This document shows positions 17,243-25,491 of a stretch of 64,000 nucleotides of DNA, piece after piece. Below the pieces are notes generated by a model, which saw only the letters and a program-made list of their open reading frames with translations, was not told the origin of the DNA and made no database searches. The position numbers and the translations under genes were made by a program. Within the stretch, counting starts at the first letter, position 1. Every line of letters starts with the position of its first letter. Source of the DNA: Pseudoalteromonas luteoviolacea (lineage in GTDB: Bacteria; Pseudomonadota; Gammaproteobacteria; Enterobacterales; Alteromonadaceae); assembly GCF_021654285.1 (NCBI RefSeq), contig NZ_JAKFZS010000025.1:20791-84790 (forward strand), given 5' to 3'.

Positions 17243-17920
17243 TTAAATTTTCACTTTTGGTTTTGCGCTTAAATCAAAGCCTTTGAAAATCATCCATAGT
17301 GGGAAGATTAGTTCGTATATGCCACCTGGGATATACATCCAAGCACCTGAGAAATCAAAACCAAAGTAATCAAAAGCGACTTTTAGTAGTAAAACTGCGT
17401 AACCAATCATGCCAAGTACTGAAATGGCTCTTGGAATTAGGCGGTATTGGTATAAAGTGATGTTCAGTAAAAAACCACACAAGCCTAAAGAAAACATCCC
17501 CATTAAAAAGCCAAACCAACGCTCAGATTTTAGCGCACTGCCCATCATATAAAGGTATTCACTCGATACATCTGGGTTGTCAATGACCTGTTTACCCATG
17601 GCAATCAATGTCATCAGCGTTACTGCACCGGTGATCAAGGTTGCGCCTTCAATCAAACGACCACTCACATATCCGATGGCAATGCGTTCACTATATTGTC
17701 TGATAGTCGGGTAAATCAGAATGGACATGCCAATGACCGCAGCACAGTTAATAAACTCTAATAATGCTGCAAACGCCAGTGATGATCTGTTAAGGGCTGC
17801 TTGCTCTAAAAAGTCTGGCTTAGTGAGTAGCTCATAAATGATGGAATCGGCATACATAAATGAGCTGGTTGAGATCAGGATAAGTAAGCCGGCAATGCGT
17901 GTAGCAAGTAAAGTAGACAT
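17243..17920 (-). CDS. DUF4386-type membrane protein, duplicated copy 1
   Basis: A 225-residue integral membrane protein with about six hydrophobic helices (e.g. AGLLILISTSSFMYADSIIY, AVIGMSILIYPTIRQ, FLMGMFSLGLCGFLLNI), typical of DUF4386 proteins of unknown function. It is identical to the 18726 product except for the last few residues (KPKVKI here, KPKAQS there). The duplicated DNA begins at 17254, inside the last codons, so the C-terminal end was replaced by adjacent sequence and the original terminator is absent. DUF4386 genes are often found beside AraC-type regulators, as copy 2 is here. Confidence 0.8.
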   Translation of the reverse strand: MSTLLATRIAGLLILISTSSFMYADSIIYELLTKPDFLEQAALNRSSLAFAALLEFINCAAVIGMSILIYPTIRQYSERIAIGYVSGRLIEGATLITGAVTLMTLIAMGKQVIDNPDVSSEYLYMMGSALKSERWFGFLMGMFSLGLCGFLLNITLYQYRLIPRAISVLGMIGYAVLLLKVAFDYFGFDFSGAWMYIPGGIYELIFPLWMIFKGFDLSAKPKVKI

Positions 17921-18083
17921 AAATAAAACCCTTTTATTTTTTTGCTTGCCGACATGCTTTATTTAGTGTGCATGTCGACAGTGCGTTTTTAAGATGGGTC
18001 TATTGTTGTCGTAAATTGTGTTTAGATCGTCCTAATGGGCCCGTTCGGTCTTTTTATTCGTATATATTTTAGTGAGTTATAAA
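17254..18083. repeat. 830-bp direct repeat, copy 1 (DUF4386 gene plus upstream region)
   Basis: Matches 18737-19566 at a constant offset of 1483 bases. I found only two base differences by eye, near 17889-17899 (GCCGGCAATG against TCCGGCAATA). It contains most of the DUF4386 gene, its promoter region and the last five codons of the upstream AraC-type gene (from about 18069), which shows that copy 2, next to the full regulator, is the parent. Confidence 0.9.
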
Positions 18084-18736
18084 AGGTTTTTGTTTACTCT
18101 CGATAAAATGCAGACAAATCAGTTGTTATCGTTCAGTATGCATTGCACTGTCACTTTTAATTAAACTCAGGGTTGTACCAATGAATGGCTCACAAGAATC
18201 TATTTCGCTCGGAGGCCATTTGGGACAAAAGTAATTCGATATCTGTGAGCGAGCTTTTTAGTATGACGCTTTAATTTTGTCATCAAGCCGTTGGAAGTCG
18301 GTTTGTCTTTATCTAATTGTGCTAATTTAATTGGATCTGTTTAATCTTATTACGTATAAGCCTATGTTTCTTAATGCTAGTGTTTTTATTCCCAGTCGAT
18401 GTTTATTTGTCATCATGTTGATGCCCGTATTGCTAGCGTGATAGGTTTCAGCTTGTCTTGTGTTAAAAACGTCAATCGACATAAGGCACACCTTAAAGAA
18501 TAGCGGTCGCTTCAATCATGACTTCCTTCAACGCCTGAACGTAAGTCAGATAGGGGTCATCAGGTCAGTCATGTGAGTGTTTTATTAAAGCGCGATTGTG
18601 GCTTAAGTTTTCAACAAGATACTTTATGGGCTATCGGAGTTTGTCGGGGGAGGGGATTGCAATGGATGCGCTTAAAAACAGAAAAAGGAAGCCGTATTTA
18701 GCTTCCTTGGTGGGTTTTATATTAATTAAGATTGTG
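18084..18736. other. region between the two DUF4386 copies, no gene seen
   Basis: About 650 bases without a convincing reading frame. Its right end holds the terminator of copy 2 (18675-18708). The origin of this spacer is unclear, and no insertion-sequence ends were recognised. Confidence 0.45.
18675..18708 (-). terminator. terminator of DUF4386 copy 2
   Basis: Read on the minus strand: AAGGAAGC, 8-base loop, GCTTCCTT, then TTCTGTTTTT. A good intrinsic terminator just after the copy 2 stop codon; copy 1 lacks it. Confidence 0.7.
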
Positions 18737-19403
18737 CTTTTGGTTTTGCGCTTAAATCAAAGCCTTTGAAAATCATCCATAGTGGGAAGATTAGTTCGTA
18801 TATGCCACCTGGGATATACATCCAAGCACCTGAGAAATCAAAACCAAAGTAATCAAAAGCGACTTTTAGTAGTAAAACTGCGTAACCAATCATGCCAAGT
18901 ACTGAAATGGCTCTTGGAATTAGGCGGTATTGGTATAAAGTGATGTTCAGTAAAAAACCACACAAGCCTAAAGAAAACATCCCCATTAAAAAGCCAAACC
19001 AACGCTCAGATTTTAGCGCACTGCCCATCATATAAAGGTATTCACTCGATACATCTGGGTTGTCAATGACCTGTTTACCCATGGCAATCAATGTCATCAG
19101 CGTTACTGCACCGGTGATCAAGGTTGCGCCTTCAATCAAACGACCACTCACATATCCGATGGCAATGCGTTCACTATATTGTCTGATAGTCGGGTAAATC
19201 AGAATGGACATGCCAATGACCGCAGCACAGTTAATAAACTCTAATAATGCTGCAAACGCCAGTGATGATCTGTTAAGGGCTGCTTGCTCTAAAAAGTCTG
19301 GCTTAGTGAGTAGCTCATAAATGATGGAATCGGCATACATAAATGAGCTGGTTGAGATCAGGATAAGTAATCCGGCAATACGTGTAGCAAGTAAAGTAGA
19401 CAT
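18726..19403 (-). CDS. DUF4386-type membrane protein, duplicated copy 2 (parent)
   Basis: A 225-residue polytopic membrane protein, identical to the 17243 product apart from the extreme C-terminus. It lies immediately downstream (148 bases) of the AraC-type regulator on the same strand and has its own terminator, so it is the ancestral copy. AAGGG stands about ten bases before the ATG, in sequence also present before copy 1. Function unknown. The pairing suggests the regulator controls it, or that they are co-transcribed. Confidence 0.82.
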   Translation of the reverse strand: MSTLLATRIAGLLILISTSSFMYADSIIYELLTKPDFLEQAALNRSSLAFAALLEFINCAAVIGMSILIYPTIRQYSERIAIGYVSGRLIEGATLITGAVTLMTLIAMGKQVIDNPDVSSEYLYMMGSALKSERWFGFLMGMFSLGLCGFLLNITLYQYRLIPRAISVLGMIGYAVLLLKVAFDYFGFDFSGAWMYIPGGIYELIFPLWMIFKGFDLSAKPKAQS

Positions 19404-19566
19404 AAATAAAACCCTTTTATTTTTTTGCTTGCCGACATGCTTTATTTAGTGTGCATGTCGACAGTGCGTTTTTAAGATGGGTCTATTGTTGTCGTAAATT
19501 GTGTTTAGATCGTCCTAATGGGCCCGTTCGGTCTTTTTATTCGTATATATTTTAGTGAGTTATAAA
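18737..19566. repeat. 830-bp direct repeat, copy 2
   Basis: The counterpart of 17254-18083. The match ends at 19566, where copy 2 continues into the AraC-type gene (ACGCGGC) and copy 1 diverges (AAAGG). Confidence 0.9.
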
Positions 19567-20685
19567 CGCGGCTTGCTTCCTATACAGTGAAGGGGTTAAT
19601 CCTGTTGCTTTTTTAAACGCTGTGTTAAACGTTGATTTTGAATTAAACCCAACCTCATATTGAATGGTCGAGACGCGTTTATCGGTTTCTTGTAGGAGTT
19701 TTTCAGCTGCAGCAATCCGGTATCCGTTAACAAATTGGAAAAAGTTGGTTTTAAGTTGCTGCGATAAGGTCTCAGAAATATGGTTCTCACTGACACTAAT
19801 GGCCTTTGAAAGTTTGTTTAAAGACAGCTCTTCGTCCATAAATATCTGTTCTTGCGTCATGATATCTTTTAAATTATCTGATATCGCGTCCATTTTTGCT
19901 TGGCTTAATGTTGCCGTTCTCGATTGTATCGAAATAGGCTGCCCTTTATCCTCTTTGGTTAAGATTGGCTGATTAAGTGCTAATTGAGCGAATGCTAGTA
20001 AAACGGCAGCTTCAAAAAATGGTAAAAGCTTTAACCATGGCAGTTTCCAACCAGTCAGGGTTGGTACGTAAGATAGCGAGTAGCAAAGCCAAACAATGCC
20101 CCATAACACGAGCATGATCCTAAACCAGTCTAGAGATTTTGATTGTATTTCTGCAAAGCGTTCCAATAATTGCTGACGGTGTCTGGCGTGTACTTGCAGT
20201 GCTTTGATGAAGTAAAAGGCATTAAACACCATAAATACAATCATATTGGCAACACAGGTGTATAACGCGATTTTAAAGTGCTCTGGGTTACGTGTTGCGG
20301 GATCTGCTAAAGCAAGTTTTTCGGCTGATGTGAATCCGATAGCAAATGGCAACATCACAAGAATAGCCACAACAGGCCCTATCATGGCTAATGCGTAGCT
20401 TTTTTTAGAAATCGCAAGCGTTGGCGACATAGTGGCGCATGCATAAAAAAATAAAGCTGGACCAAGGAGGATTCGTACAGGCATTTGCATTCCTACCAAT
20501 GCAGGAAAGTACTGATATGCACCCGTATAAATGACGAGCTCTCCGCTAACATGTATAAGTAGCAAGAATAATAGCGCGATGAGATACGTTGTTTGTGGTT
20601 GCTTAGGTTTGTGCATTGCTTGCACAAGTGCAAGTAAAATCACACCCCACATACCGGAATAGATGATGGTGTCTAAAACATCCAT
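19552..20685 (-). CDS. AraC-family regulator with N-terminal membrane domain
   Basis: A 377-residue protein. The N-terminal ~235 residues contain about seven hydrophobic helices (GMWGVILLALVQAM, YLIALLFLLLIHVSGELVIY, YALAMIGPVVAILVMLPFAI, IMLVLWGIVWLCYSLSYV). The C-terminal ~100 residues are an AraC-type double helix-turn-helix (LNKLSKAISVSENHISETL, then VSTIQYEVGFNSKSTFNTAF and KKATGLTPSLYRKQ). This is the layout of membrane-anchored AraC regulators that sense a signal in or across the membrane. TAGGGA precedes the ATG. It lies upstream of the DUF4386 gene on the same strand, its probable target or partner. Confidence 0.87.
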   Translation of the reverse strand: MDVLDTIIYSGMWGVILLALVQAMHKPKQPQTTYLIALLFLLLIHVSGELVIYTGAYQYFPALVGMQMPVRILLGPALFFYACATMSPTLAISKKSYALAMIGPVVAILVMLPFAIGFTSAEKLALADPATRNPEHFKIALYTCVANMIVFMVFNAFYFIKALQVHARHRQQLLERFAEIQSKSLDWFRIMLVLWGIVWLCYSLSYVPTLTGWKLPWLKLLPFFEAAVLLAFAQLALNQPILTKEDKGQPISIQSRTATLSQAKMDAISDNLKDIMTQEQIFMDEELSLNKLSKAISVSENHISETLSQQLKTNFFQFVNGYRIAAAEKLLQETDKRVSTIQYEVGFNSKSTFNTAFKKATGLTPSLYRKQAAFITH

Positions 20686-21376
20686 AATTTCCCTAATACT
20701 AGATATAGTAGATAAAACTCGCTGTATATTAAGTGTGTGTAATTCTTATGTAAAGTTTAATGGGGTGTTTTTTTAGAGTTTAATTAATAATTTTATGACT
20801 GGAAGGTGATGATTTAAATAGATATATTTCTTATGCGTCTGCTTCAAATGTATTCTTTCTCATTGGTGTTCAATAAACTGGTTGTTAATGTATGCCAACC
20901 AACTATGATGCAAACTCAAGCCTTATAAAGTCTATTTTTAATCATATATTCTATTGGTTTCAACCCTAGCTGTGCCGCTTTTTCATTAAGTCAGCTAACT
21001 TACTTTGTATTGCTCGTAGGTATGGTTGTTGCAATTTTTTACCATCTTGGTTGGGACTCGCATTGAGGTCGTGTAGACAAAAAGGTGTCCTGTTTTGGTC
21101 TCTGTATTTATGAGCATTGAACTGTAAAAGGGTTTTGAGTGCCAGTATAAAAAGTTTGATGAGTGAGACGCTTTTTGTAGACAAGTGGCCGAAAGTAAAC
21201 TTGCTATTACTTCTATGGAATTCAACTTAATTTACAGCGATTTGGCGCATTTATATCTACTCTTATTTAGGGTGTGTTATTTATTTAACAGTGATGTAGA
21301 TGCCAATACGCTTACACTGATCGTGAGTAAGAGAATAACGGTATAAATACAGACAACCAAATACTAAGGAGTGCGA
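20686..21376. other. intergenic region without a confirmed gene
   Basis: About 690 bases between divergent genes. Overlapping minus-strand frames at about 20966-21225 encode 72-76 residues but look like no known protein, lack a clear ribosome site and overlap each other, so they may be a decayed gene. AAGGAG at 21366-21371 belongs to the Kelch gene. Confidence 0.4.
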
Positions 21377-22432
21377 ATGCATTTGTTAACTGCGAAAAGA
21401 TATTTATTGGTGAAATTTTGCTTATTATTCAGTGGCCTGAACGTTGCTAGTGTATGGGCAAGCACAGAAGCAGTTGATGATAAAAAAGCTTATTGGCAAC
21501 AAGCGCCTTCTTTACCTATACCATTGCAAGAGATCTATCCCGCGGTATTTAAGGAGCGGATCATCGTTGGGGGTGGCTTTACTCCATCAAAAACGCCGTC
21601 TTTTCATGGTCTGGGCCCGAGTAAAGATGTTTATTTGTTAAACCCTTCAACTGAACGTTGGCAGACAGCCCCTTCATTACCCGAACGTCGTCACCATCTG
21701 GGGATGGTGAGTAATAGACATTATATTTATGGGATCGGAGGGTATTCAGGGCCTAAAGATGATGCGTGGAAAATAAAAAGGTCTGTGTTCAGATTGGATG
21801 GCAAGTTTCAGAGTTGGCGCTCAGGGCCTTCACTCCCTATTCCGCTAGCGGAGTCTGTTTATGCCAATGTCGGAAAGTACATCCATGTTATTGGTGGCAA
21901 AACAGTCTCTTCAAAGACTGGCAAGAAGGTAGATTCCAACGCGCATTATGTGCTCGTTAATAATGCATATTGGCGAAAAGCAAAGCCCGCGAGTATTGAG
22001 CGAAATTCTGCTGCAAGTGCTGTCATTGGCAGTAAGATTTATGTCATTGGTGGACGCTCTTTGGCACAGGGTGGTAAAAATCTAATTAACGTTGAAGTAT
22101 ATGACACGAAAATGGATACTTGGACTGCCTTAAGCCCATTACCTATCGCGTCAGCAGGGCTGTCCGCGAGTGTGCTGGATGAAAAAATCATTGTCACTGG
22201 TGGAGAAGTGTTTGGGCCAAATCATCAATGGCAAGAAGGGGAGGCTTTTTCGAATGCTTGGAGCTATGACCCAAAAATGGATCAATGGCAAGCACTACCC
22301 GATTTGCCTCAAGCACGTCATGGACATGGTGCTGTTACCTTGAATAACACATTATATGTGATTGGTGGAGCTGCAAAAGTAGGCCCTCAAGACACATTGC
22401 AAAATACACTTTCAATTACAGCAGAACAGTAG
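21377..22432 (+). CDS. exported Kelch-repeat beta-propeller protein
   Basis: A ~351-residue protein starting at ATG 21377, six bases after AAGGAG; GTG 21371 overlaps that site. A signal peptide (LLVKFCLLFSGLNVASVWA) is followed by about six Kelch repeats with the characteristic GG and spaced Tyr/Trp residues: IIVGGGFTP, YIYGIGGYS, YIHVIGGKT, KIYVIGGRS, IIVTGGEV and LYVIGGAA, each followed by a W strand (ERWQTAPSLP, DTWTALSPLP, DQWQALPDLP). Such propellers act in periplasmic or extracellular binding or as sugar-acid mutarotases (NanM-type), but no sialic-acid genes are near. Ligand unknown. Confidence 0.82.
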   Translation: MHLLTAKRYLLVKFCLLFSGLNVASVWASTEAVDDKKAYWQQAPSLPIPLQEIYPAVFKERIIVGGGFTPSKTPSFHGLGPSKDVYLLNPSTERWQTAPSLPERRHHLGMVSNRHYIYGIGGYSGPKDDAWKIKRSVFRLDGKFQSWRSGPSLPIPLAESVYANVGKYIHVIGGKTVSSKTGKKVDSNAHYVLVNNAYWRKAKPASIERNSAASAVIGSKIYVIGGRSLAQGGKNLINVEVYDTKMDTWTALSPLPIASAGLSASVLDEKIIVTGGEVFGPNHQWQEGEAFSNAWSYDPKMDQWQALPDLPQARHGHGAVTLNNTLYVIGGAAKVGPQDTLQNTLSITAEQ

Positions 22433-22446
22433 GTGTTGTAAATTTG

Positions 22447-22475
22447 GAGAATAGCCACCTAATGGGGCTATTCTC
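22447..22475. terminator. hairpin between Kelch gene and secreted peptide gene
   Basis: Perfect 10-bp stem (GAGAATAGCC / GGCTATTCTC) with a 9-base loop between convergent genes; only a weak T-rich tail follows. Confidence 0.5.
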
Positions 22476-22486
22476 TATTATTGGAA

Positions 22487-22702
22487 TTAATAACTCCAAT
22501 GTGCCTTACCGCCATGTCTTGTTTCGCAGTGGTAAGCTGCACGAGACGCATAAGATTCTTCCCCATGCAAGAAATCAAAACTCCACAGTATTTTATTGTC
22601 TTTAAAACATGTAACCTTGAACCCGCTAGAAAATGCTTGTGATTCCATTGGCATTGCAGAAACTACTGCTGCTGTAAGCGCGAAAAGAATTGGCTTAATC
22701 AT
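22487..22702 (-). CDS. small secreted peptide, paralogue of the 22795 product
   Basis: About 71 residues from ATG 22702 (AAAGGA six bases upstream; the ATG two codons earlier touches the ribosome site). A signal peptide (MIKPILFALTAAVVSAMPMESQA) precedes a ~48-residue mature part with two cysteines (VTCFKDNKI and YHCETRHGGKA). The 22795 product has the same spacing (VLCYKNDTL and DHCERRLGGKA), so they are tandem paralogues. The paired cysteines suggest one disulfide. Function unknown. Confidence 0.65.
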   Translation of the reverse strand: MIKPILFALTAAVVSAMPMESQAFSSGFKVTCFKDNKILWSFDFLHGEESYASRAAYHCETRHGGKAHWSY

Positions 22703-22794
22703 TGTCATTCCTTTTTATATAAATTTTATTATTAATTGATTAGATTGGTATGGAACAGTTTTTAATTTTGCTTAATTGAGAGTTTTAATACCCT

Positions 22795-23019
22795 TTACCA
22801 ACTAGAACCAAGTGTTTTGGCTTTCCCTCCAAGTCTTCTTTCGCAGTGATCTATCGTACGAATAATATAGTCAGTCTCATACCCAGAAAATCGTAGGTTG
22901 AATATCAAAGTGTCATTTTTATAGCAAAGTACATCTACATAGCCGCCAATAGCTTGAGATTGCTGTGGGAAAGTTGCGAACACCGCTGCTGATGCGGCAA
23001 AAAGTAGTGCTTTAATCAT
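22795..23019 (-). CDS. small secreted peptide, paralogue of the 22487 product
   Basis: About 74 residues from ATG 23019 (AAGGA seven bases upstream; the preceding ATG at 23022 is also possible). A signal peptide (MIKALLFAASAAVFATFPQQSQA) is followed by a mature part with C-Y-K-N-D-T-L and DHCERRLGGKAK, the same two-Cys plan as its neighbour. Both genes read leftward with a 92-base gap. A loosely Fur-box-like sequence (about 23035-23053) lies just upstream. Function unknown. Confidence 0.65.
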   Translation of the reverse strand: MIKALLFAASAAVFATFPQQSQAIGGYVDVLCYKNDTLIFNLRFSGYETDYIIRTIDHCERRLGGKAKTLGSSW

Positions 23020-23049
23020 CATTAAATCCTTGTTGAAAATAATTATCAT

Positions 23050-23774
23050 TACTAATTGTCGGGGCGCATTTTAATCAATTAGATGTGTTTGTAAAGACTT
23101 TTAATTAATCAAATTTAAATTAAATTAATTCAAATAAGTGTTTTGTAAGAATTGTGAATCTATTTACTCAAAATTTTTGAGTAAATTTTTTCTTAATTAG
23201 TTGGAATGAAGTGGTGGAGACTATATTTAGGACTGCTATGAACATAAAAAAATTAGAGATAAATCGATATAAAAGCTGATATTTGCATATCTATATCCCT
23301 TATCGAATAGCATATAGAGTAATTTACAGTAACTCATAGGTAGTTTTAAAGTTCACTTTATGGTCTTGATTATATGTTGGTAAGACTCTGAATTTAACAG
23401 GTGAACTATTTGTTATGACTGAAGGGGATTTAATCGTTCCTGAGACTGTCTTATAGCTTTTTTACGATACCGTTACTGAAATAAATTAGGTTTAAGTAAA
23501 TTTGGTTATTTAGGGCTTTATAATTATACAGATCATGTCATGCTGATAAAGTTAGTTGGATAAAATGCGAACGTCCATCTGGTTGAATCTTGTGTTTTTA
23601 AGATCTTTTTAACAAGCTTTTTATGATTTTTATTTCCATATTTAAATGAAAATATTTATATTTTATTTTTGGATTTTTTGATGTATTTTACATTTTAAAA
23701 TGTACCTATACTTGTAAATTAAATTGTGCAAAGTTAATATTTGAACCTTCATAAGGAACATTCCAGGAAGTAAA
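23050..23774. other. AT-rich intergenic region without a gene
   Basis: About 725 bases between divergent genes. Very AT-rich with many stops in all frames. I see no RNA gene, repeat or leader structure I can name. The right end should hold the promoter of the FkbM-type gene. Confidence 0.5.
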
Positions 23775-24584
23775 ATGTCAATTAATAAGCCAGCGCTACA
23801 GCCAAACCATTGCTCAGATCTTATTCGTATGGGAAACAAGTTTGATGGTGGCTACGTTGTACCAAAATCTTATATATCAGGTACTGATACATTGTTGTCT
23901 CTTGGGATCAATGATGACTGGAAATTTGATAAAGAGTTTCAAATGGAGAACCCTAACTCTAAAGTGGTTGGGGTTGATTATACTGTAGGCCTTGGTTTTA
24001 TCGTTAAAAAGACGTTACAAAATAGTGTTAAGTCCTTAATTAATACAATTTTGTTTCGCCATGATAAACGTAATAAATATTGGACTCGCTTACTTAATTG
24101 TGTCTTTTTCTACTCGTTCTTTCGCGATAAAAATATTCATTTAAAGCGTCGTGTAAGTGATAAGTCTGATCAGCTCGATATTAGCTTAGATGAACTAATC
24201 GAACAATACTGCGGTAGTAAAAGTGATACTGTATTTCTTAAGATGGATATTGAAGGCGCTGAGTATCAGGTAATCGGCGATTTATGTAAACATGCTAACA
24301 GAATAAATGTTGTAGCGGCGGAGTTCCACAACTTAGATACAAAAAGTAATGAGTTCAATCAGTTCATTGAAGCCATATCAGAGCACTTTTACATTGTACA
24401 TATTCATGGTAATAACTATGGTAGATATGTTGATTCAATTGATTTTCCAGAAACAGTAGAGATCACCTTCATCAATAAATCTCTCATGTCGAATGTAAAA
24501 GTTTCTAAAAATAGTTACCCAGTTGAGGGGTTGGACTTTCCAAATAATCCGAAAAAGCCTGATTATCGACTATGTTTTGAGTAA
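23775..24584 (+). CDS. FkbM-type SAM-dependent methyltransferase
   Basis: A 269-residue protein with the hallmarks of the FkbM family: a central LKMDIEGAEYQVI (acidic residue plus the EG-x-E motif), preceded by SDTVF and followed by NVVAAEFHNL. The N-terminal half (GGYVVPKSYI, LLSLGINDDWKFDKEF, KVVGVDYTVG) gives the SAM-binding Rossmann start. AGGAAG lies four bases before the ATG. FkbM proteins O-methylate sugars or natural products. It stands alone here with terminators around it, so the substrate (cell-surface sugar or metabolite) is unknown. Confidence 0.78.
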   Translation: MSINKPALQPNHCSDLIRMGNKFDGGYVVPKSYISGTDTLLSLGINDDWKFDKEFQMENPNSKVVGVDYTVGLGFIVKKTLQNSVKSLINTILFRHDKRNKYWTRLLNCVFFYSFFRDKNIHLKRRVSDKSDQLDISLDELIEQYCGSKSDTVFLKMDIEGAEYQVIGDLCKHANRINVVAAEFHNLDTKSNEFNQFIEAISEHFYIVHIHGNNYGRYVDSIDFPETVEITFINKSLMSNVKVSKNSYPVEGLDFPNNPKKPDYRLCFE

Positions 24585-24788
24585 TTATATGCGGTTGCAA
24601 CACTGAGAGCTTGCTTATCAAGCGGTAATCATAAGCCAAATTTTAATGTCAAGTATACAAGCGCTTGAGTAAAGGTATGTAGCAGAAGCGACGGTGCTCT
24701 TTTTGAGATGTGAAAGCTTAAAACTCATTTATGTTTTAATTATAAGTAATATTTATAATAATTAAAATTAAAGTTTTTATTATATTAA

Positions 24789-24822
24789 TCACTAGAGCTT
24801 TTGATAAAGCTCTAGTGATTTT
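24789..24822. terminator. bidirectional terminator
   Basis: Perfect 13-bp stem (TCACTAGAGCTTT / AAAGCTCTAGTGA) with a 4-base loop, followed by TTTT on the plus strand. It lies between the convergent 24584 and 24844 genes. Confidence 0.85.
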
Positions 24823-24843
24823 CTCTAATGTGAGCCTATTTTA

Positions 24844-25209
24844 TTACATGCCATTTTCATAAAACATTACAGCTCTATTAGTCAACTCAGAGGTGCCGTC
24901 TTTATAAAAAATATGTGCTGTCATGCTTTTATATTGGAATGATCGTACTGTAACCGCACACTGTGTACCACTGCAACTACGATTGTTGTTCCATTGAACT
25001 CTCTCGATTGGTTTTGTCACATCTTTTAAATAAAAAACGCCGCTCGATGAATTTCTGAAACTAAAATCCATAGCCCAACAATTTGAAGTGCCACTATTAT
25101 GTGACTGACCATTTAATGAATTAACACGGCATACCAACTCTGCTGAAAAGGCAGAGTTTGCAAAAAAGCCAGTTGTTAAAGCTAACGCTAACATAGTTGA
25201 ATTTTTCAT
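24844..25209 (-). CDS. secreted protein of unknown function
   Basis: A 121-residue protein with AAGGA before its ATG and a signal peptide (MLALALTTGFFANSAFSA). The mature ~98 residues contain four cysteines (LVCRVNS, SNCWAMD, RSCSGTQCAV) and many aromatic and Ser/Thr residues, pointing to a small disulfide-bonded beta protein. It is divergent from the TonB receptor gene at 25492 and shares its upstream region. I do not recognise the family; a link to the metallophore locus is possible only by position. Confidence 0.62.
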   Translation of the reverse strand: MKNSTMLALALTTGFFANSAFSAELVCRVNSLNGQSHNSGTSNCWAMDFSFRNSSSGVFYLKDVTKPIERVQWNNNRSCSGTQCAVTVRSFQYKSMTAHIFYKDGTSELTNRAVMFYENGM

Positions 25210-25457
25210 TTTCTTTCCTTGTTATTATTAATTATTCATGTTTTAAGAAGTTTTAAATTTAAATATTATATTTATTTAAGTCAAACATTTAACCATTAAA
25301 ATATTTTAATGAAATTTAATTTCGTAAAATCGCGATATTACTTTTTATTTTATTAAAGTAGTTAAGCAGGTAAATCAGAAGGTTACAAATTGATGATTGA
25401 TGGTGCGTTATTGCGAATAGATCTTAACAGTGGCTTTGACACATGTTAAAGTACCTA

Positions 25458-25476
25458 AAAACGTTATAACATATCA
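25458..25476. promoter_or_regulatory. Zur-box-like sequence upstream of the metallophore-type TonB receptor (weak)
   Basis: AACGTTATAACATATC shares GTTATAACATA with the stronger box at 32082. Measured against the core GTTATA-N-TATAAC it matches 11 of 13 positions. It lies about 15-30 bases before the start codon, overlapping the likely promoter or leader, which fits a repressor site. The weakest of the three candidate boxes. Confidence 0.45.
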
Positions 25477-25491
25477 AATAAAGGATTTGTA

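Noticed and set aside
20966..21225. Two overlapping minus-strand frames of 72-76 codons
   Set aside because: Neither has a ribosome site or recognisable similarity, and they overlap in different frames. At most a decayed gene.
23035..23053. Fur-like sequence GAAAATAATTATCATTACT before the 23019 gene
   Set aside because: It matches 14 of 19 positions, in very AT-rich DNA where such matches arise by chance; mentioned only in the gene entry.
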